Assembly (NCBI RefSeq): GCF_008042045.1
Contig: NZ_RDBP01000044.1
Coordinates: 125,976-173,853 of the forward strand
Reading direction: 5' to 3'
DNA: 47,878 nucleotides
Origin: Streptomyces sp. T39
GTDB taxonomy: Bacteria; Actinomycetota; Actinomycetes; Streptomycetales; Streptomycetaceae
Shown here: positions 23,014-36,816 of the stretch, in pieces
How the letters are laid out: the number at the start of each line of letters is the position of its first letter
How positions within the stretch are numbered: position 1 is the stretch's first letter
The notes under the pieces: generated by a model
The model's database searches: none
The model's input: only the letters and a program-made list of their open reading frames with translations
What the model was told of the DNA's origin: nothing
Made by a program: the position numbers and the translations under genes

Positions 23014-24753
23014 ATGTCGGACGCGGACACCCCGGCGACGGGCCTGCGCGGCAATCTGGTCAGCTACGGCGACGACGAGTTCGCGCTGTTCCTGCGCAAG
23101 GCGTTCATCAAGGGCGCCGGATACACCGATGACGTGCTGGACCGGCCCGTGGTCGGGATCGTGAACACCGGCAGCGGGTTCAACCCGTGCCACGGCACCA
23201 TGCCCCAGCTGATCGAAGCCGTGAAACGCGGCGTCATGCTCGACGGCGGGTTCCCCGTGGAGTTCCCGACCATCTCGCTGCACGAGTCCTTCTCCCACCC
23301 GACCAGCATGTTCCTGCGGAACCTGATGTCGATGGACACCGAGGAGATGATCCGCGCCCTGCCGGTGGACGCCGTGGTGCTCATCGGCGGCTGCGACAAG
23401 ACGGTGCCCGCCCAGCTGATGGGCGCGGCCTCGGCGGGCAAGCCGGCCATCCAGCTGGTGACCGGGTCGATGCTGACGGGTTCCTACCGTGGCCGGACCG
23501 TCGGCGCATGCACCGACTGCCGGGCGTTCTGGGGGCGGTTCAGGGCGGGCGAGCTCGACGAGAGCGAGATCGGCGAGGTCAACGGCCGCCTGGTCGGCAG
23601 CGTCGGCACCTGCTCGGTCGCCGGCACGGCCAGCACCATGGCCTGCGTGGTCGAGGCCGCGGGGATCGCGCTGCCCGGCAGCGCCACACCGCCGGCGGTG
23701 ACCGCCGACCGCATGCGGATCGCCGAACGGACGGGCCGCAGGGCCGTGGCCCTGACCCGGGAGAGCCTGACGGTCGACCGGATCCTCACCCCCGAAGCCT
23801 TCGAGAACGCGCTGCGGGTCGTGCTCGCCCTCGGCGGCTCCACCAACGCCCTCGTGCACCTGGCCGCCGTGGCCGGGCGGCTCGGCTACCGCATGGACCT
23901 GGACGCCTTCGACCGGATGAGCCGGGAGACCCCGGTGCTGGTCGACCTCAAACCGGCCGGCGACCACTACATGGAGGACCTCCACCGGGCGGGCGGAGTG
24001 CCCCGCCTCCTGCACGAGCTGCGCGACCTGCTCAACCTGGACGCGCTGACGATCACCGGCCGCACGCTGGGCGAGGAACTCGACGACGCCCCGGCCCCGT
24101 TCGAGCAGGACGTGATCCGCCCGCGCGGCACGCCGATCCACGCCGGCAGCGGCCTGGCCGTCCTGCGCGGCAACCTCGCCCCGGGCGGCGCGCTGATCAA
24201 GCAGGCGGCGGCCAGCCCCGAACTCGTCGAGCACCGGGGCCGGGCCGTGGTCTTCGACGACGCCGCCGACCTCGCCCGCCGCATCGACGACGAGGAACTC
24301 GACGTCGCGGCCGACGACATCCTGGTGCTGAAGAACATCGGCCCGCTCGGCGCGCCCGGCATGCCCGAGGCCGGATACATCCCGATCCCCAGGAAGCTCG
24401 CCCGCCAGGGCGTCAAGGACATGGTCCGCATCTCCGACGGGCGCATGTCCGGCACCGCCGCCGGCACCATCGTCCTGCACGTGTCGCCCGAGGCCGCACT
24501 CGGTGGCACCCTCGCCCACGTGCGCACCGGCGACATGATCCGCCTGAGCGTCTCCGGCCGGACGCTGCACCTCGAAGTCCCCGACGACGAACTCGCCGAG
24601 CGCGCACGGCTGTCCCCGGTGGCCGCACCGCCCAAGCCGGGCCGCGGATACGCCCGCCTCTTCACCGAAGAGGTCACCCAGGCCGAGGAGGGCGTCGACT
24701 TCCGCTTCCTCCAGGCCGAGACGTTCCGCGGGTCCGTTCCGCGTACCCGCTGA
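23014..24753 (+). CDS. IlvD/Edd-family sugar-acid dehydratase
   Basis: A 579-residue [Fe-S] dehydratase. The cluster ligands Cys59 (FNPCHGT), Cys127 (IGGCDKT) and Cys200 (VGTCSVAG) are present, with the C-terminal SDGRMSGTAAGTIVLHVSPEA providing the catalytic Ser region. In this family such sequences are L-arabinonate or D-xylonate-type dehydratases or dihydroxyacid dehydratase; the neighbouring GntP permease and GntR/FCD repressor argue for a sugar acid rather than branched-chain amino acid synthesis. The product would be a 2-keto-3-deoxy acid, but no aldolase or kinase for it lies here. GGAGGAG precedes the ATG by 3 nt. Confidence 0.92.
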   Translation: MSDADTPATGLRGNLVSYGDDEFALFLRKAFIKGAGYTDDVLDRPVVGIVNTGSGFNPCHGTMPQLIEAVKRGVMLDGGFPVEFPTISLHESFSHPTSMFLRNLMSMDTEEMIRALPVDAVVLIGGCDKTVPAQLMGAASAGKPAIQLVTGSMLTGSYRGRTVGACTDCRAFWGRFRAGELDESEIGEVNGRLVGSVGTCSVAGTASTMACVVEAAGIALPGSATPPAVTADRMRIAERTGRRAVALTRESLTVDRILTPEAFENALRVVLALGGSTNALVHLAAVAGRLGYRMDLDAFDRMSRETPVLVDLKPAGDHYMEDLHRAGGVPRLLHELRDLLNLDALTITGRTLGEELDDAPAPFEQDVIRPRGTPIHAGSGLAVLRGNLAPGGALIKQAAASPELVEHRGRAVVFDDAADLARRIDDEELDVAADDILVLKNIGPLGAPGMPEAGYIPIPRKLARQGVKDMVRISDGRMSGTAAGTIVLHVSPEAALGGTLAHVRTGDMIRLSVSGRTLHLEVPDDELAERARLSPVAAPPKPGRGYARLFTEEVTQAEEGVDFRFLQAETFRGSVPRTR

Positions 24754-24809
24754 CCCTGCCCGCTCTCCCTCCCTTCTCCCTTCAGCCGAGCCGCATCAAC
24801 GGAGATGAC

Positions 24810-26240
24810 ATGGCCAGTTCGACGTGGACACTGATCGCCGCGGCAGCGGCGATCGCCCTCCTCCTGCTGCTGGTGATCACATGCAAGATGCAGGAGTTCC
24901 TCGCCCTTCTCGTCACCACCCTCGCCTTCGGACTCGCCGTCGGCACCGACCCCGTCGAACTGATCGACCTCGTCGTCGAGGAGATGGGCGGATCACTGGG
25001 CCAACTCGCCCTGGTGATCAGTCTCGGCGCGGTCTTCGGGACCGTGCTCCAGCAGGCGGGCGCGGCGGAACGCATCGCGACCACGCTGGCCGGCAAGTTC
25101 TCCGACCGGAACATCGCCTGGGGCCTGAGCGCCGCCGGCTTCCTGGTGTCGATCTCGGTCTACATCGACGTCGCCATCGTCATCCTGGTCCCGATGCTGT
25201 ACGGCATCGCACAGCGCACCGGCAAGTCCCTCCTCTACTACGGCATACCCCTGTGCGCGGGACTGAGCTGCGCCTACACCTTCATGCCGCCGTCGCCCGG
25301 ACCGCTCGCCGCCGCCGGGATCATGGACGCCGACCTCGGGCTGGTGATCCTCTTCGGCGTCCTGTGCGCAGTCCCCGCCGTCATCGTCGGCGGACCGCTG
25401 TTCGGCCGGCTGATCGCCCGGCGCATCTTCGTCCCCGTACCCGCCCAGCTGGTCGGCACCGGCGTCGGAAGCGTGGGCGCCGGCACCGGCAGCGGGACCA
25501 CGGACGGCGGCCCCGCCTCCGGGGACGGCGGCGGGGTAGCGGCCGAACGGCCCGGTGGTACCGCGCTGCCGGGCTTCGCCTCCGTCGTCGGCGCCCTGCT
25601 GCTGCCCCTGACGCTGATCGTGCTCGGCACCATCGGCGACAAGGCACTCGGGGAGGATTCGACGTGGGGAACCGTCCTCGCCTTCGTCGGCCACCCGGTC
25701 ATCGCGCTGCTGCTCACCTGCCTCTACACCCTGTGGTTCTTCGGGCTCCGCCGCGGTGCCACCACGGCGGAGCTGCGCGAACTCGCCGGCTCCGCGCTCG
25801 GCCCGGCGGGCCAGATCATCCTGATCACGGGGGCCGGCGGCGCCTTCGGCGGCGTGCTGGTCGAATCGGGACTGGGCACGGTCCTCGCCGAGTCCATGAA
25901 GGACGCGGGCATCCCCCTGGCGGTCTTCGGCTTCCTGACCTCGTCGGTCATGCGCATCTGCCAGGGCTCCGGGATGATCGCCATGATCACCGGCGCCACG
26001 TTCAGCGCCCCGCTGGCGCACGCGATGAACGCCGGCTCGGCCCAGATCGCCCTGACCACCCTCGCCATCGCCTGCGGTGGCGCGGCGTTCTCCCACGTCA
26101 ACGACTCCGGCTTCTGGATGGCCAACCGCTACTTCGGCATGACGGTGGCGGACACGCTCAAGTCCTGGACGGTCATGAAGACCGCCGTCGGCTGCACCGG
26201 CTTCGCCGCGGTCCTGGTGGTGGGCGCCTTCGTCGGCTGA
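24810..26240 (+). CDS. GntP-family gluconate/sugar-acid:H+ symporter
   Basis: A 476-residue permease with about 12-14 membrane segments. LIAAAAAIALLLLLVITCKMQEFLALL at the start, ISVYIDVAIVILVPMLYGIAQRTGKSLLYYGIPLCAGLS, FMPPSPGPLAAAGIM and AAFSHVNDSGFWMANRYFGM are the conserved GntP signature stretches. It imports gluconate or a related aldonic acid. A Gly/Thr-rich cytoplasmic loop (about residues 215-250) is longer than usual. GGAG lies 5 nt before the ATG, which is 56 bp after the dehydratase; the two form an operon. A terminator follows. Confidence 0.92.
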   Translation: MASSTWTLIAAAAAIALLLLLVITCKMQEFLALLVTTLAFGLAVGTDPVELIDLVVEEMGGSLGQLALVISLGAVFGTVLQQAGAAERIATTLAGKFSDRNIAWGLSAAGFLVSISVYIDVAIVILVPMLYGIAQRTGKSLLYYGIPLCAGLSCAYTFMPPSPGPLAAAGIMDADLGLVILFGVLCAVPAVIVGGPLFGRLIARRIFVPVPAQLVGTGVGSVGAGTGSGTTDGGPASGDGGGVAAERPGGTALPGFASVVGALLLPLTLIVLGTIGDKALGEDSTWGTVLAFVGHPVIALLLTCLYTLWFFGLRRGATTAELRELAGSALGPAGQIILITGAGGAFGGVLVESGLGTVLAESMKDAGIPLAVFGFLTSSVMRICQGSGMIAMITGATFSAPLAHAMNAGSAQIALTTLAIACGGAAFSHVNDSGFWMANRYFGMTVADTLKSWTVMKTAVGCTGFAAVLVVGAFVG

Positions 26241-26257
26241 CCGGCGGACGCCTCCAC

Positions 26258-26283
26258 CTGTGCCGCCCGGTGACCCGGCACAG
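26258..26283. terminator. Terminator between gntP and the mocR-type gene
   Basis: An 8-bp stem CTGTGCCG/CGGCACAG (26258-26265 with 26276-26283) with a 10-nt loop in the convergent intergenic gap. Confidence 0.5.
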
Positions 26284-26297
26284 CGCGGTGGCGGGAG

Positions 26298-27626
26298 TCA
26301 GCCTCCGTAGACCGGCTCCGACTCGTGCAGGGTGTCCGCCATGTCGCGGGCGAACGCACGCGCCTCCTCGGGGGTGAGGGACGCGGTGGTCACGCGTACG
26401 GCCGGCGGAGCGGCGATGCGGAAGCGGGTGCCGGCCGCCGTCCACCAGCCGCGGGTGCGCAGGCCGTTGACGGTGGCCGACTCGTCCCGGACGGGGACCC
26501 ACACATTGAGGCCGCTCACCCCGCGGGAGTCGACGCCGTGCCGTGCGAGCTCGGCCCGCAGCGCCTCGCGGCGGACGGTGTAGGTCTCCGCGGCCCGGCT
26601 TACGAGGCGTGTCGTCGCGGGGTCGGTGAGGAGATCCGCGACGGTCGTCTGGAGGATGTGGCTCACCCACCCCGAGGTCAGCAGCATCCGCCCGTCGTGA
26701 CGCGCGAGGGTGGCCGGGTCGCAGGCGAGGGCCGCCCAGCGCAGATCGATGCCCAGGTGCTTCGAGACGGTGCGCACCTGGGCCCAGCGGGGGAGCCCGC
26801 CGGAGGCCAGCGTCACGGCGGGCGCACCGGAGATCTCCGCGTTGTGGTCGTCCTCCACCACCAGGACGTCGGGGTGGTCGCGGAGGACGGCGAGCAGCGC
26901 CTCCCGGCGCGCGGGGGTGAAGCGGGCGCCGAGCGGACTCTGCCCGCGAGGACTGCACACCAGCGCCCGCGCCCCGGCGCGCAGCGCCGGGCGCAGGGCT
27001 TCGGGGCGCATGCCCTCGTCGTCGACCTCGACGGGCAGCATCCGCATCCCGAGTGCCGGGACGAGGTCGAGCAGGTGGTGGAAGCCGGGATCCTCCACGG
27101 CCACGGCGTCGCCGGGCCGCAGCCCGGTGGCGAGCAGCCGCCCGATGCAGTCGAGGGCGCCGTGGGCGAAGGTCACGGCCCCGGCCGGTACACCGTCGCG
27201 GGCGAACCAGGCGCGGGCCGCCTCCTCCAGCGCGGGCAGGCGGGGCGCGGCGCGGTGCGAGCCGGGCACGGGCTCCAGCCGGGCCGGCGGGTGCAGCACC
27301 GGGAGGCAGGCCGGGTCGGGATGCCCCCCTGCCAGATCCCTCAGCCCGGCGGGCACCTTCGGGGGGCGCCGGGAGGCGACGGCGGGCGCGGCGGCGACGA
27401 CCGTCCCGCCGCGCCCCAGCGTGCGGACCACGCCGCGGTCGCGCAGTTCCTTGTAGGCGGCCGCGACCGTGCCGGCGCTGACGCCCAGTTCCCCCGCCAG
27501 ACGGCGCACGGGAGGCAGGGCGGCGCCGGGCCCGAGCGCTCCGTCGGTCACACCGTTCTCGACGGAAGCCGCGATCTCCCTGGCCGTTCCGCCGGAGATC
27601 CCATATTGTTCTGTCACAGAAGACAT
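26298..27626 (-). CDS. MocR-type GntR regulator with aminotransferase domain
   Basis: A 442-residue PdxR/MocR-like protein: an N-terminal GntR winged helix (GALGPGAALPPVRRLAGELGVSAGTVAAAYKELRDRGVVR) linked to a class I aminotransferase fold (AVAVEDPGFHHLLDLV, VVEDDHNAEISG, and TVSKHLGIDLR with the PLP-binding Lys). Such regulators sense PLP or amino-compound adducts and usually control a divergent transporter or metabolic gene. Here the divergent gene, 64 bp away, is an MFS transporter. The start at 27626 (MSSVTEQYG) is preferred over readings that extend through the shared promoter. Operator-like dyads lie over and just upstream of the start. Confidence 0.9.
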   Translation of the reverse strand: MSSVTEQYGISGGTAREIAASVENGVTDGALGPGAALPPVRRLAGELGVSAGTVAAAYKELRDRGVVRTLGRGGTVVAAAPAVASRRPPKVPAGLRDLAGGHPDPACLPVLHPPARLEPVPGSHRAAPRLPALEEAARAWFARDGVPAGAVTFAHGALDCIGRLLATGLRPGDAVAVEDPGFHHLLDLVPALGMRMLPVEVDDEGMRPEALRPALRAGARALVCSPRGQSPLGARFTPARREALLAVLRDHPDVLVVEDDHNAEISGAPAVTLASGGLPRWAQVRTVSKHLGIDLRWAALACDPATLARHDGRMLLTSGWVSHILQTTVADLLTDPATTRLVSRAAETYTVRREALRAELARHGVDSRGVSGLNVWVPVRDESATVNGLRTRGWWTAAGTRFRIAAPPAVRVTTASLTPEEARAFARDMADTLHESEPVYGG

Positions 27627-27640
27627 TCTGTACCGATACA
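27609..27640. promoter_or_regulatory. Paired dyads in the mocR/MFS divergent region
   Basis: TTCTG-TCA-CAGAA (27609-27621) lies over codons 2-6 of the mocR-type gene, and TGTA-CCGA-TACA (27629-27640) lies just upstream of its ATG. Both are perfect dyads in a relatively AT-rich 64-bp gap and fit operators for autoregulation and control of the transporter. Confidence 0.5.
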
Positions 27641-27690
27641 AAAGATCCGTCAAGGCCGGCTCACCTGCCCGGCCCGTGAAGGGGGGACGG

Positions 27691-28980
27691 ATGCAGCCGA
27701 AGCGCGGCCGCACACCGCTCGCACGGCGTATCACCCCGGCGATACCCGGTGGCCGGGACGGCAGACGGATGCTGATGGTGGCCGTCGTCGACAAGATCGG
27801 CACCGGGCTGTGGGCCGGGGCCTCGACGCTGTACTTCATCTACGTCGCCCATCTGTCGGTCGGTCAGATCGGCACCCTGATGGGGGTCGCGGGCGTCCTC
27901 GGCGTCGCGGGCCCCCCGCTGGCGGGCCGGCTGGCCGACCGCTTCCCGGTGACGCGCCTGCTGGTCGTGGCCCAACTCGCCCGGGGCGCGGCCCTCGCGG
28001 CGCTGCTGACCACCCACGACTTCCTGCCGCTGATGCTGTACTCCGCACTGGGCGCGCTGCCCGACCGTGCCTCGAGCGTGCTCACCAAACTCTTCGCGGC
28101 GCGCGTCGCGGGCCCGCACCGCGTGCGCTACCAGGCGATCCAGCGCACGGCGGTCAACATCGGATGGGCCGTCGGCGGAGCCGGCGCCGCGGCCGTGCTC
28201 ACCGTCGGCACCTCCACCGCCTACCAGGCCCTGCTCCTCGGCAACGTCGCGTCCTACCTGGCCATCGCCGCGATCACCCTCACCTGCGCCGAACCGCCCG
28301 CGCCCGGCCTGGTCGTGGCCACGTCCGGCACCGCCGGCACCGCCTCCGAAGGCCCGGCGAAGCGGCCGACGCCGTGGCGCGACCGCCGGTACCTGGGCTT
28401 CACCACGACGGAGGTCTGGCTGTTCCTGGACGACAGCGTGCTCCAGGTCGGGTTCCCGCTGTGGATCGTCCACGCCACCGAGGCCCCCGTCGGCCTCGCG
28501 CCCCTGATCCTCGTCCTGAACAGCGTGATGGTGGTGGCTCTCCAGGTGCCGCTGTCCCGCTTCGCCGGGACGACCGCCGAGGCCCGCCGTCTGCTGCTGC
28601 CGCTCGGCGCCTTCTTCCTCGCCGGCGGCGTGGCACTCGCCGCCTCGACGCAGGGCGGCCCGTGGTGCGCGACCACGGCCGTCCTCGTCGCGGCAGCCGC
28701 CTTCACCCTGGCGGAGATCCTGCACTCCCTGACCTCCTGGGAACTCTCCGTCTCCCTCGCCCCCGCCGAAGCGCAGGGCGCCTACGTCGGCGTCCACGGT
28801 CTCGCCCAGTCCGCGCAGCGCAGCCTGGGCCCGCTGGTGGTCGGGGCCGCCGTCACCGTGGGCGCGGCGGCCTGGCCGGTCCTCGGCGCGACGCTCCTGA
28901 CGGTGTGCTTCGTCCAGCACCGCCTGGTCCGGCCGCGTGCGACGGAACAGGTGCCGGCCGATCCGCTCCGCACGCCCTGA
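27691..28980 (+). CDS. MFS transporter
   Basis: A 429-residue major facilitator with 11-12 hydrophobic segments. The loop 2-3 motif appears as GPPLAGRLADRFPVTRLLV (G-x-L-a-D-R), with a long polar central loop (about residues 207-235, GLVVATSGTAGTASEGPAKRPT-type). It most resembles drug-export-type MFS permeases; the substrate is unknown. AGGGGGG lies 4 nt before the ATG. Control by the divergent MocR regulator suggests an amine-type ligand, which is inference only. Confidence 0.85.
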   Translation: MQPKRGRTPLARRITPAIPGGRDGRRMLMVAVVDKIGTGLWAGASTLYFIYVAHLSVGQIGTLMGVAGVLGVAGPPLAGRLADRFPVTRLLVVAQLARGAALAALLTTHDFLPLMLYSALGALPDRASSVLTKLFAARVAGPHRVRYQAIQRTAVNIGWAVGGAGAAAVLTVGTSTAYQALLLGNVASYLAIAAITLTCAEPPAPGLVVATSGTAGTASEGPAKRPTPWRDRRYLGFTTTEVWLFLDDSVLQVGFPLWIVHATEAPVGLAPLILVLNSVMVVALQVPLSRFAGTTAEARRLLLPLGAFFLAGGVALAASTQGGPWCATTAVLVAAAAFTLAEILHSLTSWELSVSLAPAEAQGAYVGVHGLAQSAQRSLGPLVVGAAVTVGAAAWPVLGATLLTVCFVQHRLVRPRATEQVPADPLRTP

Positions 28981-29128
28981 CGCGGACGGCGCACCGCCGC
29001 AGGGCCGCGGCGCCGGGCGCGATATCCGGAAAACGAAGCCTCGGGCCCGTTCAGGTGTGCCGGGTTGTCACGGGGCAGAAGCGGAACGCGGGGGTACGAC
29101 GGCAGGGGACTGAGAGGGGCCGTGACGT

Positions 29129-29497
29129 ATGAGACAGAGTGCGCGCGAGGCGGCGACCGTCACCGTGCGAAGTGACGGCGACGAGGCGCGGTTGGTGCTG
29201 GCGGGCGAGTTCGACGTCGCCACGGCAGGTCTGGTGGCTGACGCGCTGCGGGACGTCCGGGTCGGCGCCCGGCGCGTCGTGGTCGACTGCCGGGCCGTGG
29301 CCTTCGCCGACTGCGCGCTGCTGAGGGTGCTGCTCCCCGCCCGGGACTCCCTCGCCCTGCTGGGACCGCTGCCCTCCGTGATGAACCGGATGCTCGTCCA
29401 CTCCGGGACGCGCAAGCTGTTCACGGTCGTCGACGACAGGGCACCGGCGAGTCCGCGGCCGCCGGGGCGGTGCTTCCCCGAGGGAGCCACGCGGTAG
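29129..29497 (+). CDS. STAS-domain protein, anti-sigma-factor-antagonist-like
   Basis: A 122-residue single STAS domain: VTVRSDGDEARLVLAGEFDVATAGLVADALRDV and VVVDCRAVAFADCALLRVLLPARDSLALLG. In SpoIIAA/RsbV-type antagonists a phosphorylatable Ser sits in the D-S-S/T-G motif after the second strand; here the stretch reads FADCALLRV, with Cys in place of Ser and no Gly. It may therefore act constitutively or bind a partner in a different way. It is followed by a terminator and then the convergent SpoIIE-type phosphatase gene, a plausible functional neighbour in partner switching. Confidence 0.8.
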   Translation: MRQSAREAATVTVRSDGDEARLVLAGEFDVATAGLVADALRDVRVGARRVVVDCRAVAFADCALLRVLLPARDSLALLGPLPSVMNRMLVHSGTRKLFTVVDDRAPASPRPPGRCFPEGATR

Positions 29498-29520
29498 CCG
29501 ACGGCTCGACCAGCAGGTCA

Positions 29521-29549
29521 CCGCGGGGGCCGGACGAGCGCCCCCGCGG
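29521..29549 (+). terminator. Terminator after the STAS gene
   Basis: A 10-bp perfect stem CCGCGGGGGC/GCCCCCGCGG (29521-29530 with 29540-29549) and a 9-nt loop, 24 bp after the stop. Nothing else was recognised in the gap to 29765. Confidence 0.65.
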
Positions 29550-29765
29550 GACCGCGCCGTGCTCCCTCGGCGTCCCGGCGGAGCCCGCCCGGGGTGCCCG
29601 GCGACCGCCGTCTCCGGCGGATCCACCGTCGGCCCCCGAACGGGACGCGCCGGTACTCCTCGTGCGCGCGTGCCGACGGCCGCTTCCCGCCCGCCACGTG
29701 GACCACCGGCAGCCGGGAGACCCGGGCGCCGCGCTCCCCGGCGCCGGGGAGCGCGACGCCCGCCG

Positions 29766-32290
29766 TCAGGACACCCGCATCCCGACGAGACAGGTGTCGT
29801 CGTCGGTGTCCGACCTGCTGTGCGTGAGCAGACTGTCGAGTCTGCGTTCCAGCGACGCGGCGGGCAGCTGCGCCGTCGCCAGCAGGTGCTGGAGCGACTC
29901 CTGCACGGCGGTGTCCCGGCGTTCCACCAGACCGTCGGTGTACATCATGAGGGTGTCGCCCGGAGCCAGCCGCACCTCCCCCTCGGCGTACTCCGCCTCC
30001 GCGACCGCCCCGAGCAGCATGCCGCCGAGGAGCGGAAGCGTGGTGGCCTCGTCGCCGCGCACCAGGACCGGGGGCAGGTGCCCGGCCCTCGCCCAGCGCA
30101 GCAGGCGCTCGTCCGGGTCGTACAGCCCGCAGACGGCCGTGGCGGTGACCTGCTTGGTGAGGTGGTGGGCCACGATGTTCAGCCAGGAGAGCAGCTGGCC
30201 GGGCCCGGCGCCCGTGACGGCCAGGCCGCGCATGGCGTTGCGGAGGACGACCATGCCCGTCGCCGCCTCGATGCCGTGTCCGGCGATGTCGCCGACGCAG
30301 AGCAGGATCTTCTTCGACGGCAGGGTGACGGCGTCGTACCAGTCACCGCCCACCAGCGAGTCCGTCTCCGCGGGCCGGTAGCGGACGGCCACTTCGAGAC
30401 CGGGGACGTCGAACGGCTCCCGGGTGGGCGGCATGATGGCGTGCTGGAGCTGGAGGGCGAGGCGGTTGCGCTCGGCCGACTCCTGCTCGGTGTGGGCCAG
30501 CTGGTCGCGGGTGGCGGCCAGCGCCACCTCGGTCCAGTGCTGCGAGGAGATGTCCTGGTACGCCCCGCGCACCGCGAGGAGCCGCTCGCCCGCGTCGAGC
30601 ACCGGCTCCGCGATGACCCTGATGTGCCGGGTGACACCGTCGGGCCGCTGCAGGCGGAACGCGGTCGACGTGGCGCGCCGGTGGTGGAGCACGGCCTGCA
30701 GGAAGCGGCCGATGGCGACGCCGTCGTCCGGGTGCGCGTGCGCGGCGAGGTCCTGCAGCGAGACCGGACCGTCGGCCGTGGTCCGCCCGTACAGCGTGAA
30801 GAGCTGGCCGTTCCAGCTGATCTCGCCGGAGATCACGTTCTCCTCGAACCCGCCGATGTTGCCCAGGCGTTGCGCGTGCTGGAGGAGGCTGGCCAGCCGG
30901 GCCGTCTCGTCCTCGATGCGCCATATGAAGAGCACGCTGCCGCCCTGCCGGCTGACACTGAGGTCCGCCACCGTGGACAGCGGCACCTGACCGACGAGGG
31001 CCGTGAGCGTCACGCGCTGCGCGCGGAACGGCTCGCCCGTCGCATAGACCCGCTCGATCCTCTCGAACAGCCCGTCGGCCCCCGCGGCGAGAGGGTACGC
31101 CTCCAGCAGCAGAGCGCCGTCGACGGCGCTGCGGGGACGGCCCGCCGGGTCCTGGAAACGGCCGTTGGAATGGCGGATGCGGAAGTCCGTGAGGTGCCCC
31201 TCGGGGCCGAGCACCGGTGTCAGGACGAGGGCGGGGTCGTACAGGCCGTCCGCCAGATCGACGAGCTCCGACACCTCGGCCGGCTCCGGTGCGCCGGCCT
31301 CCGGCGCGGTGCCCCCGGGCGGATTCTCCAGCGTGTGGGCGCACAGCTCGGCGAGGGCCTCGATCTGGCGTGCCACCGCCGCCGGCTGCGCGACCAGCGG
31401 CTCCGGCCAGCAGATCTCGAGCACCCCGTGGATCCGGCCGCCCGCGCCGGCGGGCACGGCGACACGGCCTCCCCGGGGGTGCTGCGCGCGACCGATGCTG
31501 GGCGCCGGGTACCCCTCCAGCGAGTCGATCCACTCGGTACGCCGCTCGCTGAGCGCATGTCGCGCGATGGTCGCGACGCCGGGCGGGACGTAGCGCCAGC
31601 GTTCGGCCTCCTCCGCACCGAACCCGGCGTGCCCCCGCAGGGTGAGGGACGTGTCGGAGCCGGCCGCCCACACGGCGACGGCCGTCGCCCCCAGCGGGGC
31701 GAGCGCGTGCTGGAGCAGGGACTCGGCCACGGTCTGGGTGTCGCCGGCCGCCAGCGCGGCGCTCTCGGCCGTCCGCAGGCGCACCGCGACGGAGACGTCG
31801 TCGCCGCCCTCTCCGGTGCCCTGGGCCGTCCGCCGGACGAACTCGCCCGCGGCCTCGGCCACATGGTCGCGGGCCGCCTGGTTGATGATGTCCGCGGCCA
31901 GTTCGATGGGGGAGAGGCCCGCCTGCTCGGCCAGTTCGGCCAGTTGCAGCGCCGCCCGCGCCGGGCCGCAGCCCAGCCGCTCCACCATGATGCCCTTGGC
32001 CATCTCGATCAGGGCCCTGCCCTCGGCGGCCGCGTGCGCGGCCTCCACCTCGCCCCGCAGCCGCTCCACGACGGCGGCCAGCCGCCCGACCGAGGACTCG
32101 CCGGCCGGACCCGTGGCCGCGGGGGCGCCGTGCGCGGGATCGACGATCACCCGCGACGCGGCGGGGACCACGTGGGCCCGGCTGGCCGGCGGGCTCGTGA
32201 CGCCGGCCTGCCGGGGCACCGCCGGGATGCCGCCCGGCCCCTCCTGTGCGGGCGACGAACCCGCGGCGCCGTCGGAATCGGCGACGGATG

Positions 32291-32294
<4 letters not shown>
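29766..32294 (-). CDS. ANTAR-GAF-PAS-PP2C (SpoIIE-type) phosphatase
   Basis: An 842-residue multidomain regulator. About 75-145: an ANTAR-like helical domain (ALIEMAKGIMVERLGCGPARAALQLAELAEQAGLSPIELAADII). About 160-325: GAF (SVAVRLRTAESAALA through GRIHGVLEICWPEPLV). About 345-600: two PAS-like segments (RFQDPAGRPRSAVDGALLLE; GFEENVISGEISWNGQLFTLYG). About 620-842: PP2C/SpoIIE catalytic domain with VGGDWYDAV, VGDIAGHGIEAA and MMYTDGLVE acidic residues. It should dephosphorylate an anti-sigma antagonist. Its ATG overlaps the hybrid kinase stop (ATGA), so the two are made together. S. coelicolor OsaC is a comparable partner of the OsaA kinase, but a kinase domain is not seen here. Confidence 0.9.
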
Positions 32295-36604
<4,310 letters not shown>

Positions 36605-36704
36605 GTTCTTCCCTGAGTAGCGCTCGGCGGACGCCCAGACCCGCTGGACCCCGTCACGGCCCTGTCTGGGCCGCCCCCCTGTACGCCGTGCGGCGGAACG
36701 ATCA

Positions 36705-36718
36705 TTGCCGCACGGCAA
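36705..36718. promoter_or_regulatory. Dyad TTGCCG-CA-CGGCAA upstream of the hybrid kinase
   Basis: A perfect 6-bp-arm dyad centred about 107 bp upstream of the kinase ATG, in a locally less GC-rich patch. It is placed well for a regulator-binding site of the kinase operon. Confidence 0.4.
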
Positions 36719-36816
36719 ATGCGCCGCAGGGTATCCCGTCGGGCGGCGCCGAGTCCAAGCGGTCCTTCGTTCTGCGGACACTCCGCTTCGTCCGGCGGCG
36801 CCCCGCCCCGGCCGGG

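Noticed and set aside
23187..24750. Arg/Pro-rich plus-strand frame inside the dehydratase
   Set aside because: Shadow frame; the overlapping frame has all three Fe-S cysteines and family motifs.
26325..29132. Long plus-strand frame across the mocR and MFS genes
   Set aside because: Shadow of two real genes; its product has no recognisable domain and it crosses the divergent promoter.
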